From Cellulomonas dongxiuzhuiae (GTDB lineage Bacteria; Actinomycetota; Actinomycetes; Actinomycetales; Cellulomonadaceae): 64,000 nucleotides of DNA. The DNA lies in assembly GCF_018623035.1 (NCBI RefSeq), contig NZ_CP076023.1, positions 3,782,001 through 3,846,000 on the forward strand, read 5' to 3'. The position numbers were made by a program, and so were the translations under genes. Of this stretch, positions 7,599-16,624 are shown one piece after another (positions within the stretch are counted from its first letter, which is position 1; each line of letters starts with the position of its first letter). The notes beneath the pieces were generated by a model that searched no databases, was not told the origin of the DNA, and saw only the letters and a program-made list of their open reading frames with translations.

Positions 7599-7634
7599 GG
7601 ACGCCCCCGCACCGTCGTCGGTGCGGGGGCGTCC
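7599..7634 (-). terminator. Hairpin terminator downstream of the CsbD gene
   Basis: A 15-bp perfect stem (GGACGCCCCCGCACC paired with its complement at 7620-7634) closes a 6-nt loop. It lies about 40 bp past the CsbD-family stop codon and may also insulate the riboswitch promoter region. Confidence 0.8.
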
Positions 7635-7675
7635 CGAGGTGCCGTCGGCACCCCTGCGCTGTGCGGCAGGACAGG

Positions 7676-7846
7676 TCAGCGGAAGGCGTCCTTGACGTTC
7701 TCGCCGGCCTGCTTGAGGTTGGCGGAGGACTGGTCGGCCTTGCCCTCCGCCTCACGCTCCTCGTCGCCCGTGGCCTTGCCGAGGGCTTCCTTGGCCTTGC
7801 CGCCGGTCTCCTGCGCGGAGTTCTTGATCTTGTCGTCCAGACCCAT
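7676..7846 (-). CDS. CsbD family stress-response protein
   Basis: This is a 56-residue hydrophilic, Lys/Glu/Ala-rich protein starting MGLDDKIKNSAQETGGKAKE. That is the diagnostic opening of CsbD proteins, with the repeated GKAKEALGKATGD pattern and a predicted helical-hairpin structure. CsbD in Bacillus belongs to the general stress (SigB) regulon; the molecular role is not established. The start ATG was preferred to an upstream in-frame start because GGGAACTCCC lies just before it and the extra N-terminus would be composition noise. The length matches the family. Confidence 0.93.
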   Translation of the reverse strand: MGLDDKIKNSAQETGGKAKEALGKATGDEEREAEGKADQSSANLKQAGENVKDAFR

Positions 7847-7878
7847 GGGAGTTCCCTTCGTCGGTGACAGGGAAGAGG

Positions 7879-8478
7879 CTAGGCCGGGTCCCCGGGGTCC
7901 GCATCCGCAACGGCCTCGTCCCGCAGCCGCGGCTCGGTGCGCCGCGCGGGCACGAAGCCGGACTTGTCGGCGTAGAACGCGCGCACCACGTCCATGTCCG
8001 CGCGCACGTCGCCGGTGAGCGTGAGCGTCGGGCCCAGACCCGCCGTCATCGTCGTGCGGTCCACGTAGCCGAGCGTCACCGTCAGGCCCGCCGCCCGCGC
8101 GATGCGGTAGAAGCCCGACTTCCACCCCGAGCCCGAGCGCGAGCCCTCCGGGGTCACGACGAGGTAGAAGCGCTCACCCGCGGCCATGCGCCCCACGATG
8201 TCGTCGACGAGGCCTGCCGGGTCGCGGCGATCCACCGGGATGCCGCCCAGGGCGCGCATCAGCGGCCCCGCCGGCCCCTGGAAGAGCGTGTGCTTGCCGA
8301 GCCACCGGAACGGCAGCTCCGCCTCCCACGCGATCGCGAGCATGAGGACGAAGTCCCAGTTGGACGTGTGCGGGGCACCGATGATGATGCCCGTACCGTC
8401 GCGCGGCACCCGCTCGGTGCGCAGCGTCCACCTGCTGACCCGCCAGAACGCGCGGGCCGCGGTGCGCCGCAGGCTCAC
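7879..8478 (-). CDS. 1-acylglycerol-3-phosphate acyltransferase-like protein (PlsC family)
   Basis: This is a 199-residue acyltransferase-like protein. The HX4D catalytic motif is present (APHTSNWDFVLM, near residue 37), as are the second block GGIPVDRRD and the third block TPEGSRS, which together define the PlsC/LPLAT fold. Members without membrane helices at this length often act on small or lyso-lipid substrates; the exact substrate is unknown. The GTG at 8478 overlaps the stop of the phytochrome-phosphatase gene (GTGA). An ATG 36 bp further upstream is also possible. The coupling suggests co-regulation with the light/stress module. Confidence 0.8.
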   Translation of the reverse strand: MSLRRTAARAFWRVSRWTLRTERVPRDGTGIIIGAPHTSNWDFVLMLAIAWEAELPFRWLGKHTLFQGPAGPLMRALGGIPVDRRDPAGLVDDIVGRMAAGERFYLVVTPEGSRSGSGWKSGFYRIARAAGLTVTLGYVDRTTMTAGLGPTLTLTGDVRADMDVVRAFYADKSGFVPARRTEPRLRDEAVADADPGDPA

Positions 8479-10796
8479 GGCCGGGCCCCCGCGGGCAGGT
8501 CGACGTCCCGGCACAGCAGCAGCAGCGTCATGTCGTCCTTCGAGTCCGGGTCGGAGCAGTCCGCGACGACCTCGTCGATGTCCACCGGCACGGTCGGGTC
8601 CGGGCGGTCGAAGTGCTGCATCAACCGCTCGATGCCGGCCGCGAGCGCCGTCGTCCGCGAGTCCACCAGGCCGTCGCTGTACAGCACGATCCCACCGCCG
8701 GGCTCCAGGTGCAGGTCGACGACCTGCGGGTCGCCCGACCCCACGCCCACCGGCCGGTCCACGCGCAGCGGCAGGAGCGTGGCGTCCCCGTCGGCTCGGA
8801 GCAGCAGCGGACGGGGGTGCCCCGCCGCGCCGACGGTGGCGTCGCCCGTCAGGGGGTCGACGACGAGCACGACCACGGTTGCCATGTCCTCGGGCATCGT
8901 GCGACGCGCGAGCTCGTCGAGGTCCACCAGCGCCTCACGCACGTCCCCGCACCGCATGAGGTACGCGCGCAGGGCGTTGCGCAGCTGCCCCATGGCGGCC
9001 GCCGCACCCAGTCCGTGCCCGGCGACGTCGCCGACCGCGACCACGAACCGCCCGTCGGGCAGCTCGAGCGCGTCGTACCAGTCACCGCCGACCCGCCCGC
9101 CGGCCGCCGGCACGTACCGCGCCTGCAGCGCCCAGCCCGGGACCGTCGGCAGCTCACGCGGCAGCAGCGAGAGCTGCACGGCGTGCGCCGCGGCCATCTG
9201 CCAGCGGTTGCGCACGATGATGACCTCGAGCAGGCGGCTGCGCAGGTCCTCGACGGCGCGCACGTGCTCGGGCGCCCAGGGCTCGCACCGCCCGCGCACC
9301 TCCTCACGCCACCGGTCGAAGGACCTGCGCGGGCTGAGCCGCACGTCGTCGCCCTCCCCACGGGCGATCGCCTTGTTGTGCGGGTCACCACCCCAGTAGA
9401 TGTCGCGCACGTGCTCGTGGCGCAGCCAGACGACCAGCTGGTCGTCGGGCAGCCGGACCGCCAGCAGACCCGCGACGTCGGGCAGGGCGGCCGCCAGCGC
9501 CGGGTCACTCACGCCCAGCGCCGTGCGGACGCTCACGGGCTCGGGCTGCTCCAGCACCCAGGCGCGCAGCGCGTCGACGTCGAGGTCGACCGGCACGTCA
9601 CCCGTCGTCACCGTCCGGCCGTCGGCCACGACGACCAGGCCGTGCGCCGGGACGACCGCCAGCAGGCTCGGGTCGTCCCCCGCGAGAGCCTCCGCGAGGC
9701 CGCGGTCGGGATCGCGCGCGACCGGCAGGACGCGCGCGATCTCCGCCTGCGCGGCGAGCTCGCGCTCCAGCTCGCGGTCCTGGGCCCGCGCGACGAGCCG
9801 CAGCGAGAGCGCCGACCCGAGGAACTCCGCCGCCGCGCGCACCCCGTACGGCACCGGGTGGGGACCCGAGTAGTGGTGGCACGCGATGAGGCCCCACAGC
9901 CGGCCGTCGCGCAGCAGCGAGATCGACATCGACGCGCGCACACCCATGTTGCCGAGGTACTCCAGGTGCACGGGCGAGACGCTGCGCAGGACCGCGTGCG
10001 TCAGGTCCAGCGGCTGACCGGACAGCTCGTCGACCACCGGGACCAGGGGCGCCGGGGTGTAGGCGACGTCGGCGATGAGCCGCACCCAGTTGGTCTCGTA
10101 CAGCGCGCGCGCCTGCGCCGGGATGTCCGAGGCCGGGTAGTGCAGCCCCAGGAACCCGTTGAGGTCCGCGCGGCGGGCCTCGGCGACGACCTCACCGTTG
10201 TGATCGGCGTCGAACCGGTAGACCATCACGCGGTCGAAGCCCGTCAGGGTGCGGACCTCCTGCGCGGCGACGTCGTAGAGCTGCTCGAGCGGGCCGGCGC
10301 GGTTGAGCCGCTCGAGCGCGCCGCGCACCGCCTGGTACGTGTTGGGGAACGAGAACGGGCGCGGGCCGTCCGCCGCCTCGAGCTCGACGACCAACAGGGG
10401 CCGCCCGCCGGTGGCGACCCGGTGCAGGATCGCGTCCGCGACCACGGGGTGGTCACGCCCGGGGAGCTCGACGGACACGGGGTTGCGGGCGCGCAGGTCG
10501 CCGAACGTGCGCACGTGCGCGCGCAGAGCCTGGGCCGCGGCGGCGCCGACGACGTCGGCCAGGGGCGCACCGATGGCGTCCGGCACCGCGACACCCGTCA
10601 GGTCGGCGAGGTTGGCCGACACCTGACGCACCACGAGGTCCGGCTCCGAGACCGCGAGCAGCACCCCGTGCGGCTGCACGGAGCCGGGGACCCGGATCGG
10701 CTCGTCCGCGCACGTGTCGAGGTCGACGGTCACCGGCGCGACGGCAGGGGTCGCCGGACCCGGCCCGGCGGTCGCCCCGCTGCCCCCGTCGGTCAT
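8475..10796 (-). CDS. Bacteriophytochrome fused to PP2C/SpoIIE phosphatase (light-regulated RsbU-like)
   Basis: This 773-residue cytosolic photosensor has PAS (about 25-130), GAF (145-340) and PHY (360-530) domains, then a SpoIIE/PP2C phosphatase (540-770). Cys29 in DLDTCADEPI is at the biliverdin-attachment position of bacteriophytochromes. PASDIP is at 221-226, the GAF CHHYSGPH block near 306, and the PHY tongue motif PRRSF at 489-493. The output domain shows GGDWYD (570-575), VGDVAGHG (588-595), SDGLVDSR and DDMT, the metal-binding acidic residues of PP2C. No histidine-kinase domain is present. By family analogy it would dephosphorylate an anti-anti-sigma factor in response to red/far-red light. 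An RsbW-like ATPase lies at 16.0 kb. Confidence 0.9.
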   Translation of the reverse strand: MTDGGSGATAGPGPATPAVAPVTVDLDTCADEPIRVPGSVQPHGVLLAVSEPDLVVRQVSANLADLTGVAVPDAIGAPLADVVGAAAAQALRAHVRTFGDLRARNPVSVELPGRDHPVVADAILHRVATGGRPLLVVELEAADGPRPFSFPNTYQAVRGALERLNRAGPLEQLYDVAAQEVRTLTGFDRVMVYRFDADHNGEVVAEARRADLNGFLGLHYPASDIPAQARALYETNWVRLIADVAYTPAPLVPVVDELSGQPLDLTHAVLRSVSPVHLEYLGNMGVRASMSISLLRDGRLWGLIACHHYSGPHPVPYGVRAAAEFLGSALSLRLVARAQDRELERELAAQAEIARVLPVARDPDRGLAEALAGDDPSLLAVVPAHGLVVVADGRTVTTGDVPVDLDVDALRAWVLEQPEPVSVRTALGVSDPALAAALPDVAGLLAVRLPDDQLVVWLRHEHVRDIYWGGDPHNKAIARGEGDDVRLSPRRSFDRWREEVRGRCEPWAPEHVRAVEDLRSRLLEVIIVRNRWQMAAAHAVQLSLLPRELPTVPGWALQARYVPAAGGRVGGDWYDALELPDGRFVVAVGDVAGHGLGAAAAMGQLRNALRAYLMRCGDVREALVDLDELARRTMPEDMATVVVLVVDPLTGDATVGAAGHPRPLLLRADGDATLLPLRVDRPVGVGSGDPQVVDLHLEPGGGIVLYSDGLVDSRTTALAAGIERLMQHFDRPDPTVPVDIDEVVADCSDPDSKDDMTLLLLCRDVDLPAGARP

Positions 10797-10899
10797 GCCG
10801 TGCTCCGTCCCCGACGCGCGGTGCGCGCGTCCACGTCGTCGGTGAGGGTAGTCGACACCCGGCCGGCCCCCGCCACGGTGGCGTGCACGTGACGCACGC

Positions 10900-11877
10900 T
10901 CAGGTGTCGAACGGCGCGTCGAGCCAGGTGTCGGACGGCGGCACGAGGGTCTCGAGCTCGTCGAACAGCTCGTCGGGCAGGACCGCGGCGGCCGCCGCGA
11001 GCGTCTCGCTGACGCGCTCGGGGCGTGACATCCCGACGATCGTCGACGCCAGCTGCTCGTCGCGCAGCGAGAACTGCAGTGCGGCGGTCGCCAGGTCCGT
11101 GCCGTGCGCCGCGCAGACGCGACGCATCGCCTCCACCGCCTCGAGGAGCTGCGGCGGCGCCGGGCGGTACCCGTAGGTCGCGGGCGCGCCCGGCCCGCGC
11201 GCCAGGATCCCGCCGCCGTACACCGCGGCGTTGAGCACGCCCATGCCCTGCGCACGGGCCTCGGTGATGAGCGCGCCGGCGGACCGGTCGACGAGGGTCC
11301 AGCGGTTGTGCACGAGGAGCACGTCGAACACGCCGAGCGCGAGGTAGCGCGCCATCTCCTGCACGCGCCCGCCCGCGAGCCCGATGGCACCGATCGCGCC
11401 GGACTCGCGCAGCTCGACCAGGGCCTCGACCGCACCGTCGGGGCCGGTGATGTCGTCGAACTCGTGGAACTCCGGGTCGTGCAGGTGCACGAGCGGCAGG
11501 TGGTCGAGGCCCAGGCGGGCGCGCGACTCGAGGACCGAGCGACGCACGCGCTCGCCCGAGTAGTCGGAGCCCTCCGGGTCGACCTTGGTGGCGATCAGGT
11601 AGCCCGGCGGGACGCCGCCCACCGCCGTGAGGGCCGCACCGATGCGGCGCTCGCTCTCACCGCCCGAGTAGCCGTTGGACGTGTCGACGAACCGGATGTC
11701 GCTGCCGAGCGCCTCCCGCACGGTGTCGATGCCGCGCTCGGGCGACACGTCGTGCCCGTAGTTCTCCGGCATGCTGCCGAGCGGGCTGCCGCCGAGCGCG
11801 AGCGCGCTCACGGTCAGGCCCGTCCCGGGCAACGGGCGCATCCAGCCCGACCCTCCCGGCACGTGACGTGCGGTCAT
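10900..11877 (-). CDS. Aldo/keto reductase (aldose dehydrogenase-like)
   Basis: This 325-residue NAD(P)H-dependent oxidoreductase has a TIM-barrel fold. The catalytic tetrad can be read as Asp in FVDTSNGYSGGESE, Tyr in the same block, Lys in LIATKVDPEG and His in LVHLHDPEF. The closing block IVGMSRPERV is the usual cofactor-binding end of the family. The overall pattern resembles D-threo-aldose 1-dehydrogenase or fucose dehydrogenase types rather than the classical potassium-channel-beta type, but the substrate is unproven. A GGAGCGACGC ribosome-binding site precedes the ATG. It is separated from both neighbours by short gaps. Confidence 0.87.
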   Translation of the reverse strand: MTARHVPGGSGWMRPLPGTGLTVSALALGGSPLGSMPENYGHDVSPERGIDTVREALGSDIRFVDTSNGYSGGESERRIGAALTAVGGVPPGYLIATKVDPEGSDYSGERVRRSVLESRARLGLDHLPLVHLHDPEFHEFDDITGPDGAVEALVELRESGAIGAIGLAGGRVQEMARYLALGVFDVLLVHNRWTLVDRSAGALITEARAQGMGVLNAAVYGGGILARGPGAPATYGYRPAPPQLLEAVEAMRRVCAAHGTDLATAALQFSLRDEQLASTIVGMSRPERVSETLAAAAAVLPDELFDELETLVPPSDTWLDAPFDT

Positions 11878-11920
11878 GCGTCGCTCCTGACGTCGGCGTC
11901 CTGGGGTCGCGGTCCCTCGC

Positions 11921-13909
11921 TCAACCGACCAGGAACGCCTCGAGCAGCGGACCGGCCGTCGTCGAACCGTAGTCCCCCTCGCCGACGAACAGCGCCACCG
12001 CCAGGTCGCCGTGCACGGCGATCATCCAGGCGTGGTTGCGCAGGTCCGCGTCCTGGCCGAACTGCGCGGTGCCGGTCTTGGCGAGCACGGGCTCGCCCGG
12101 CACGTCGGACAGGAAGCCGGCCCCGCCCTCCGTGACGACGGCCCGCATCATCGCCTGCAGGGCCGCGGCCTCCTCGGCCGTGAGCGGCGACGCGGGCGGC
12201 AGGTCCTCGGCGTCCGTCGCCTCGTCCGTCGCCTCGTCCGTCGCCGCGGCGTCGTCCGTGCCCGCCCCGGCCGCCGGCGTCACCAGGTACGGGACGACCG
12301 TGCGCGAGGCCCCGACCGACGCGGCGACCGTCGCCATGCCGAGCGGCGAGGCGAGCACCTCGCCCTGCCCGATGACCGACGCCGCGTGCGCCGTGGACGT
12401 GGCGTCGTCCGGCACGGTCCCGAGGAAGGCCGGGAACCCGAGGTCGACCGCCGGCTCGAGGCCGAGCGAGCGCGCCGCGCCGAGCAGCGCGCCGTCGCCC
12501 GCGAGTTCCCGGGCGCCGATGAAGGCCGTGTTGCAGGAGTTGGCGAACGCCGTCCGGAACGGCACGTCACCGAGGGCCGCGGCCGGGTAGCCGGGGAAGT
12601 TCTGGAACGTGCGCCCGTCGACCGTGATCGACGGCAGGCAGCTCACCGCGGCGTCGGGCGTCAGCCCGCCGCGCAGGTACGCGAGCGCGCTGACCACCTT
12701 GAACGTCGACCCCGGGGCGTACTGCCCGACGGTCGCGGTGGACAGGCCCTCGCTGCCCGGCCCGCTCGCGGCGGCGAGCACCTCACCCGTCGACGGCCGC
12801 AGCGCGACGACCGCGGACGCCGGCGCGACGCCCGCGAGCACCTGCTCGGCGCGCTGCTGCAGCGTCGGGTCGAGGGTCGTGCGCAGCGGCTCGCCCGCGA
12901 CCGGCGGGACGTCGAGCAGGACGCGCTCGGCACCCGTCTCCTGCGCCTCGGCCGACACGACGACGCCCGGGGTGCCGCGCAGCTGGGCGTCGTACTGCCG
13001 TTGCAGGCCCGACAGGCCGGCCTTGTCCCCCGCCGCGACGGCGCCCTGCGAGGCCTCGACGATCTCCGCCGTCGCGTCGCCGACGGTGCCGAGGATCGCG
13101 CGCGCGAACGTGCGGGTCAGCGCGAGCGGCAGCTCGTCCGGGACGACACCGACGCCGGGCAGGGCGTCCAGCGCCGCCACGTCGTACCCGGCGTCGCCCG
13201 AGCGCACGACGATGGCCTCGACGAACGCCTGGGGACCTGCGGCCGCGACCTTCTGCGCGTACGCCTCGGGGTCCGTGCCGAGGGCACCCGCGAGGGCCCG
13301 TGCCGCGGCGTCGGTGTCGACCTGCGCGTCGGCGGCCTGCTGCTTGTCGACGCCGATGCGGGACACGGGGCGCTCCTCGACGAGCGGGACGTCGCCCTGG
13401 CCGAGCACGGCACCGCGCTCGGCGGTGCGCCGGGAGACGGTCAGGTGCTCACCCGCGGTGAGGTCGGGTGCGAGCAGCGGCAGCGCCCAGCGCGCGCGCC
13501 ACGGCTGCTCGTCGTCCTCCTCGTCGCGCACCAGCTGCGCGGTCGCCGTGTACGTCCAGTCCTCGTCCGTCCACGGCACGTCCCACGTCACGGTCAGGGG
13601 CGCGGTCGCGCTCAGCTCGTCGTCGGCGAGCGTCACGTCCCCGACCTCGACGCTCGCGGTGGCCTCGCCCAGGCCGTCGACGACGTCCGCCCGGGTCGCG
13701 CTCAGCTCCTGCGCGGGCGGCGCGTCGGCCGCGAGCGGCACGGCGGTGAAGTCGCCGGTCACGAGTGCGGTGCCCAGCGCCTCGGCGGCCGGGCGCGCGT
13801 CGGGGGTGCCGGGGCTGCAGGCGGTCGGGACCACCGCGACCAGCGCGGCCAGCACACCGGCCGTCGCCCACCGTCGGGCGCCCGCCCGTGCCGTCGTTCG
13901 CGTACCCAC
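11921..13909 (-). CDS. Class B penicillin-binding protein lipoprotein (MecA-like NTF2 plus transpeptidase)
   Basis: This 662-residue membrane-anchored DD-transpeptidase cross-links peptidoglycan outside the cell. It starts at GTG (13909) behind GGAGGACACG and carries a signal peptide ending in a lipobox (VVPTAC, Cys31). Residues 35-150 resemble the NTF2-like MecA_N domain, followed by a dimerisation domain and the transpeptidase: SxxK at Ser401-Lys404 (GSTFK), SxN at Ser458-Asn460 and KTG at 611-613. An acidic low-complexity insert (ATDEATDEATDAED) sits between the SxN and KTG motifs. The MecA-like N-terminus is common in actinobacterial PBPs and does not by itself mean methicillin resistance. 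Confidence 0.92.
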   Translation of the reverse strand: MGTRTTARAGARRWATAGVLAALVAVVPTACSPGTPDARPAAEALGTALVTGDFTAVPLAADAPPAQELSATRADVVDGLGEATASVEVGDVTLADDELSATAPLTVTWDVPWTDEDWTYTATAQLVRDEEDDEQPWRARWALPLLAPDLTAGEHLTVSRRTAERGAVLGQGDVPLVEERPVSRIGVDKQQAADAQVDTDAAARALAGALGTDPEAYAQKVAAAGPQAFVEAIVVRSGDAGYDVAALDALPGVGVVPDELPLALTRTFARAILGTVGDATAEIVEASQGAVAAGDKAGLSGLQRQYDAQLRGTPGVVVSAEAQETGAERVLLDVPPVAGEPLRTTLDPTLQQRAEQVLAGVAPASAVVALRPSTGEVLAAASGPGSEGLSTATVGQYAPGSTFKVVSALAYLRGGLTPDAAVSCLPSITVDGRTFQNFPGYPAAALGDVPFRTAFANSCNTAFIGARELAGDGALLGAARSLGLEPAVDLGFPAFLGTVPDDATSTAHAASVIGQGEVLASPLGMATVAASVGASRTVVPYLVTPAAGAGTDDAAATDEATDEATDAEDLPPASPLTAEEAAALQAMMRAVVTEGGAGFLSDVPGEPVLAKTGTAQFGQDADLRNHAWMIAVHGDLAVALFVGEGDYGSTTAGPLLEAFLVG

Positions 13910-14166
13910 CGTCGTGTCCTCCAGTCCTGTCCCCCCGCGTCCCCGTCGACCGGGACGCTGCGGGCGCGCACGACGTCGTGGCGCCACGAGGTGGGGACGA
14001 GCAGAGCCTGTCATCCTGGCCGGCTCCGGTGGAGGACTTCCGTCGCGATCTTCACCCGTCCTCCCCACTCGTGCACGCTCACCCGTGGCGGGTGGTCCGC
14101 ACCGGGACCGGGCGATTCCGTCACTACCGGTTGCATTTGGACGCACGTCCGGGTGAACATGCCCCC

Positions 14167-14829
14167 ATGGACGCTGGGGGACGGCCGCCGGGGACGCCAC
14201 GCGTCGACCCGCCCGACACGGTCGGATGGCTCGACCCACACGACCGCGTGCAGGCCGCCGCGGTGCTCGCCGCGGCCCTCGCGGACGACCCGGGCTACGC
14301 GCATCTCTTCCCCGTGGCGGCGCGCCGTGAGCGCGAGCTCAGCGAGGTCTACCGGATGACCCTCGCCGACGGCCTGCGCCACGGCCGGGTCCTGGCCACC
14401 AAGCTCGGCGACGAGATCACGGGGGTCCTGGCGATGTACCCCCCGGGCACCTACCCCATGACGCTGCGGCGCTGGCTGCGGCAGACCGGGCGGCTCGCCC
14501 GCATCGCCGCCTGCACGCGGGAGCACAGCCGCGGCATCATCCGGTTCGGAGAGCTGACGTCGCGCGGCGTGCCGGCGGACAGCTGGTACGTCGAGGCCTT
14601 CGGCGTCCGGCCGGACCTGCAGCGCGCGGGGCGGGGCAGCGTGCTGCTGCGCCAGTTCCTCGCCCCCCTCGACCGGCTGGGCGCGCCGTCGTACCTCGAG
14701 ACGACCAACGAGACCAACGTCGGTTACTACCAGCGTCGCGGCTACACCGAGGCTCACGACGTGGTCCCGCTGACACCGTCGGGTCCGCTCATCTACCCGA
14801 TGTCCCGCCCCGCACGCCCCGCCGGCTGA
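14167..14829 (+). CDS. GNAT family N-acetyltransferase
   Basis: This is a 220-residue acetyl-CoA-dependent acyltransferase. The acetyl-CoA binding segment reads FGVRPDLQRAGRGSVLLRQF (V-x-P-x-x-R-x-G-x-G pattern), followed by the typical C-terminal YLETTNETNVGYYQRRGYTE. The N-terminal half carries the AALADDPGYAHLFPV pattern seen in actinobacterial GNATs of this subclass. It is divergent from the penicillin-binding protein gene. The ATG at 14167 fits the start of the homologous core. The substrate is unknown. Confidence 0.85.
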   Translation: MDAGGRPPGTPRVDPPDTVGWLDPHDRVQAAAVLAAALADDPGYAHLFPVAARRERELSEVYRMTLADGLRHGRVLATKLGDEITGVLAMYPPGTYPMTLRRWLRQTGRLARIAACTREHSRGIIRFGELTSRGVPADSWYVEAFGVRPDLQRAGRGSVLLRQFLAPLDRLGAPSYLETTNETNVGYYQRRGYTEAHDVVPLTPSGPLIYPMSRPARPAG

Positions 14830-14864
14830 GGTCGCGGGGCCGCTCGACGCGACCGCGCGGCGGC

Positions 14865-15710
14865 TCACGCAGGGGGTCCCTGCCGCACCCGCGCGCGCAG
14901 CGCCTCGGGGGTCGCGGTGGCGGGGTCCCACAGCGCGTCGATGAACCACGTCGCGCCGGCCTCGGCGAGCGCGGCGACACGCTCGCGGGCGGCACCGCGG
15001 TCGGCGGGCAGGGCGCCGTGCAGCACGACGTCGAAGGGGCCGGCGTCCGCGGGCCGGTGCTCCCGCACCCAGGCGACGAGCGCGGCGACGTCCCCCGGGT
15101 CGAACGGGTCCTCCGCGCGGTCGCCCCGGTGCTGCGGGACGACGCCGTCGTAGCGGACCGCACGACCCATCGAGCGCTCGGAGGGAAACGAGCCGACGAC
15201 CCACAGGGGGATGCGCGTGCGCCCGTCGGGCCGCGTGACGGGCACCGGCCGCAGCTGGAGGCCGTCGACGCGCAGGTGGGTGCCCTCGACGTCGAACCGC
15301 TCGCCGCTGAAGGAGCGGTCGAGGACCGCCAGCGCGTCGTCGAGCCGCTCGGCCCGCTCCCGGAGCGTGGCCGCCTCGCCGCTGACGCCCGCGACCGCAC
15401 GGTCCATGGGGACGCCGAGGCCCACGGGCAGCACGAGCCGACCCCCGGAGAGGTGGTCCACCGTCACCGCCTGCTTGGCGAACACCCACGGGCGCCTGCG
15501 CGGCAGCGCGAACACCAGCGCGCCCAGCGTGACGCGCTCGGTGCGCACGGCCGCGGCGGCGAGCACCGCCCACGGGTCCCACGCGTCCATGCCCTCGAGG
15601 TCCACGCCGTCCCACGTGAAGAACCCGTCCCAGCCGTGCTGCTCGGCGTCGACCGCCAGGTCGACCACCTCGCGCACCGTGCCGAAGCTGCCGACGAACC
15701 CGAGCCTCAT
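14865..15710 (-). CDS. LLM class flavin-dependent oxidoreductase
   Basis: This is a 281-residue luciferase-like monooxygenase (TIM barrel) that probably uses FMN or coenzyme F420. It opens with MRLGFVGSFGTVREVVDLAV and continues EQHGWDGFFTWDG, the standard start of LLM proteins; WAVLAAAAVRTERVTLG and KQAVTVDHLSGGRLVLPVGLG are the conserved second and third blocks. The start was placed at 15710, after GGGGAGACGGCG, instead of an upstream in-frame ATG. It converges with the GNAT gene. The reaction partner is unknown. Confidence 0.88.
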   Translation of the reverse strand: MRLGFVGSFGTVREVVDLAVDAEQHGWDGFFTWDGVDLEGMDAWDPWAVLAAAAVRTERVTLGALVFALPRRRPWVFAKQAVTVDHLSGGRLVLPVGLGVPMDRAVAGVSGEAATLRERAERLDDALAVLDRSFSGERFDVEGTHLRVDGLQLRPVPVTRPDGRTRIPLWVVGSFPSERSMGRAVRYDGVVPQHRGDRAEDPFDPGDVAALVAWVREHRPADAGPFDVVLHGALPADRGAARERVAALAEAGATWFIDALWDPATATPEALRARVRQGPPA

Positions 15711-16007
15711 CGCCGTCTCCCCTCGCGCGAACGCGACCCGGGACCGCACCGGTGCGTCGGTCGGACGCTACCGACGACCACCGACAACGGGTACCCTCTG
15801 GCCGGTCTGACGGCCCGCGGAGCAGCCGCGCGTCGTGCGTCGTGCCCCCCGACGCCGCTGGACGTCCGTCCGTGTGGTCCGCCGTGGGGGCGCGCCCTCG
15901 GTGGTGGGATCGCCCACGGACGCCTACCGTGGCGGGGATGCCGGGAACTGGACGCACGCCGCGAACGTGGTGAGCGTCGGCGCAGAGGGTGGAGAGGGGG
16001 CCGGGAC

Positions 16008-16565
16008 ATGACAGACGAGCACGAGTTCACGGCTCCCGGCAGCCACGACCGGGGCAGCTCCCCGGGCGGGCACGCACCGCTGTCGCCCGCGACGCTCCCC
16101 CCTGACGACGCGCTCACGCACGCGACGACCGACCGGGCGCTGCCCGCGACCCGACCCTCGGCCGCGTACGTCCCGGTGCGCCGCTGGGTGCTCGAGGAGG
16201 CCCACCAGCTGCGCGGGCTGCGCAGCGACCTGCGCGAGCAGCTGGCCGCCTCGGTCGTACCGTCCTCCGGCGGCGAGAGCTCGCGGGACGACGTCGTGCT
16301 CGTCACCTCGGAGCTGGCGACCAACGCCCTGGCGCACGGCCGCGCACCGGCCCAGGTCCAGCTGCTCCTCGACGGGCAGGACGTGCTCGTCGTGGTGTCG
16401 GACGGCGACGCGACGCACGCACCGTCCCTCGCGGCGGACCGCGAGCCGGGCGAGGGCGGGTTCGGCCTGCAGATCGCGCGCCGCCTGTCGTCCGACGTGG
16501 GCTGGTGGGCGGACGCCTCCGGCAAGCACGTGTGGGCGACGTTCGCCGCCCAGCCGGCCACCTGA
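16008..16565 (+). CDS. ATP-binding protein, RsbW/anti-sigma serine kinase-like (HATPase_c_2)
   Basis: This 185-residue protein has a disordered N-terminus of about 55 residues (His/Ser/Pro-rich) and a GHKL ATPase domain. The N-box is VTSELATNALAHG, the G1 box VVSDGDATHAPS and the G2 box GEGGFGLQIARRL. The pattern matches HATPase_c_2 proteins that act as anti-sigma factor kinases or as partners of PP2C phosphatases in partner-switching. The phytochrome-PP2C protein encoded about 5 kb away is a plausible but unproven partner. No sigma factor or STAS protein is adjacent. The ATG follows a GGGGCCGGGAC leader. Confidence 0.85.
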   Translation: MTDEHEFTAPGSHDRGSSPGGHAPLSPATLPPDDALTHATTDRALPATRPSAAYVPVRRWVLEEAHQLRGLRSDLREQLAASVVPSSGGESSRDDVVLVTSELATNALAHGRAPAQVQLLLDGQDVLVVVSDGDATHAPSLAADREPGEGGFGLQIARRLSSDVGWWADASGKHVWATFAAQPAT

Positions 16566-16624
16566 GCGACGGCGCTACCCGGACGCACGGCGCGCGCACG
16601 ACGCGATGCGGCGACAATCGGCGG

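Noticed and set aside
8613..10892. A 759-codon plus-strand frame opposite the phytochrome gene
   Set aside because: Arg/Val/Gln-rich shadow; phytochrome and PP2C motifs are on the minus strand.
12011..14359. A 782-codon plus-strand frame opposite the penicillin-binding protein
   Set aside because: Composition artefact; the minus strand carries SxxK, SxN and KTG motifs in order.
15711..16007. Gene-free stretch between the LLM and anti-sigma genes
   Set aside because: No convincing coding frame, RNA motif or palindrome seen; probably two divergent promoters.
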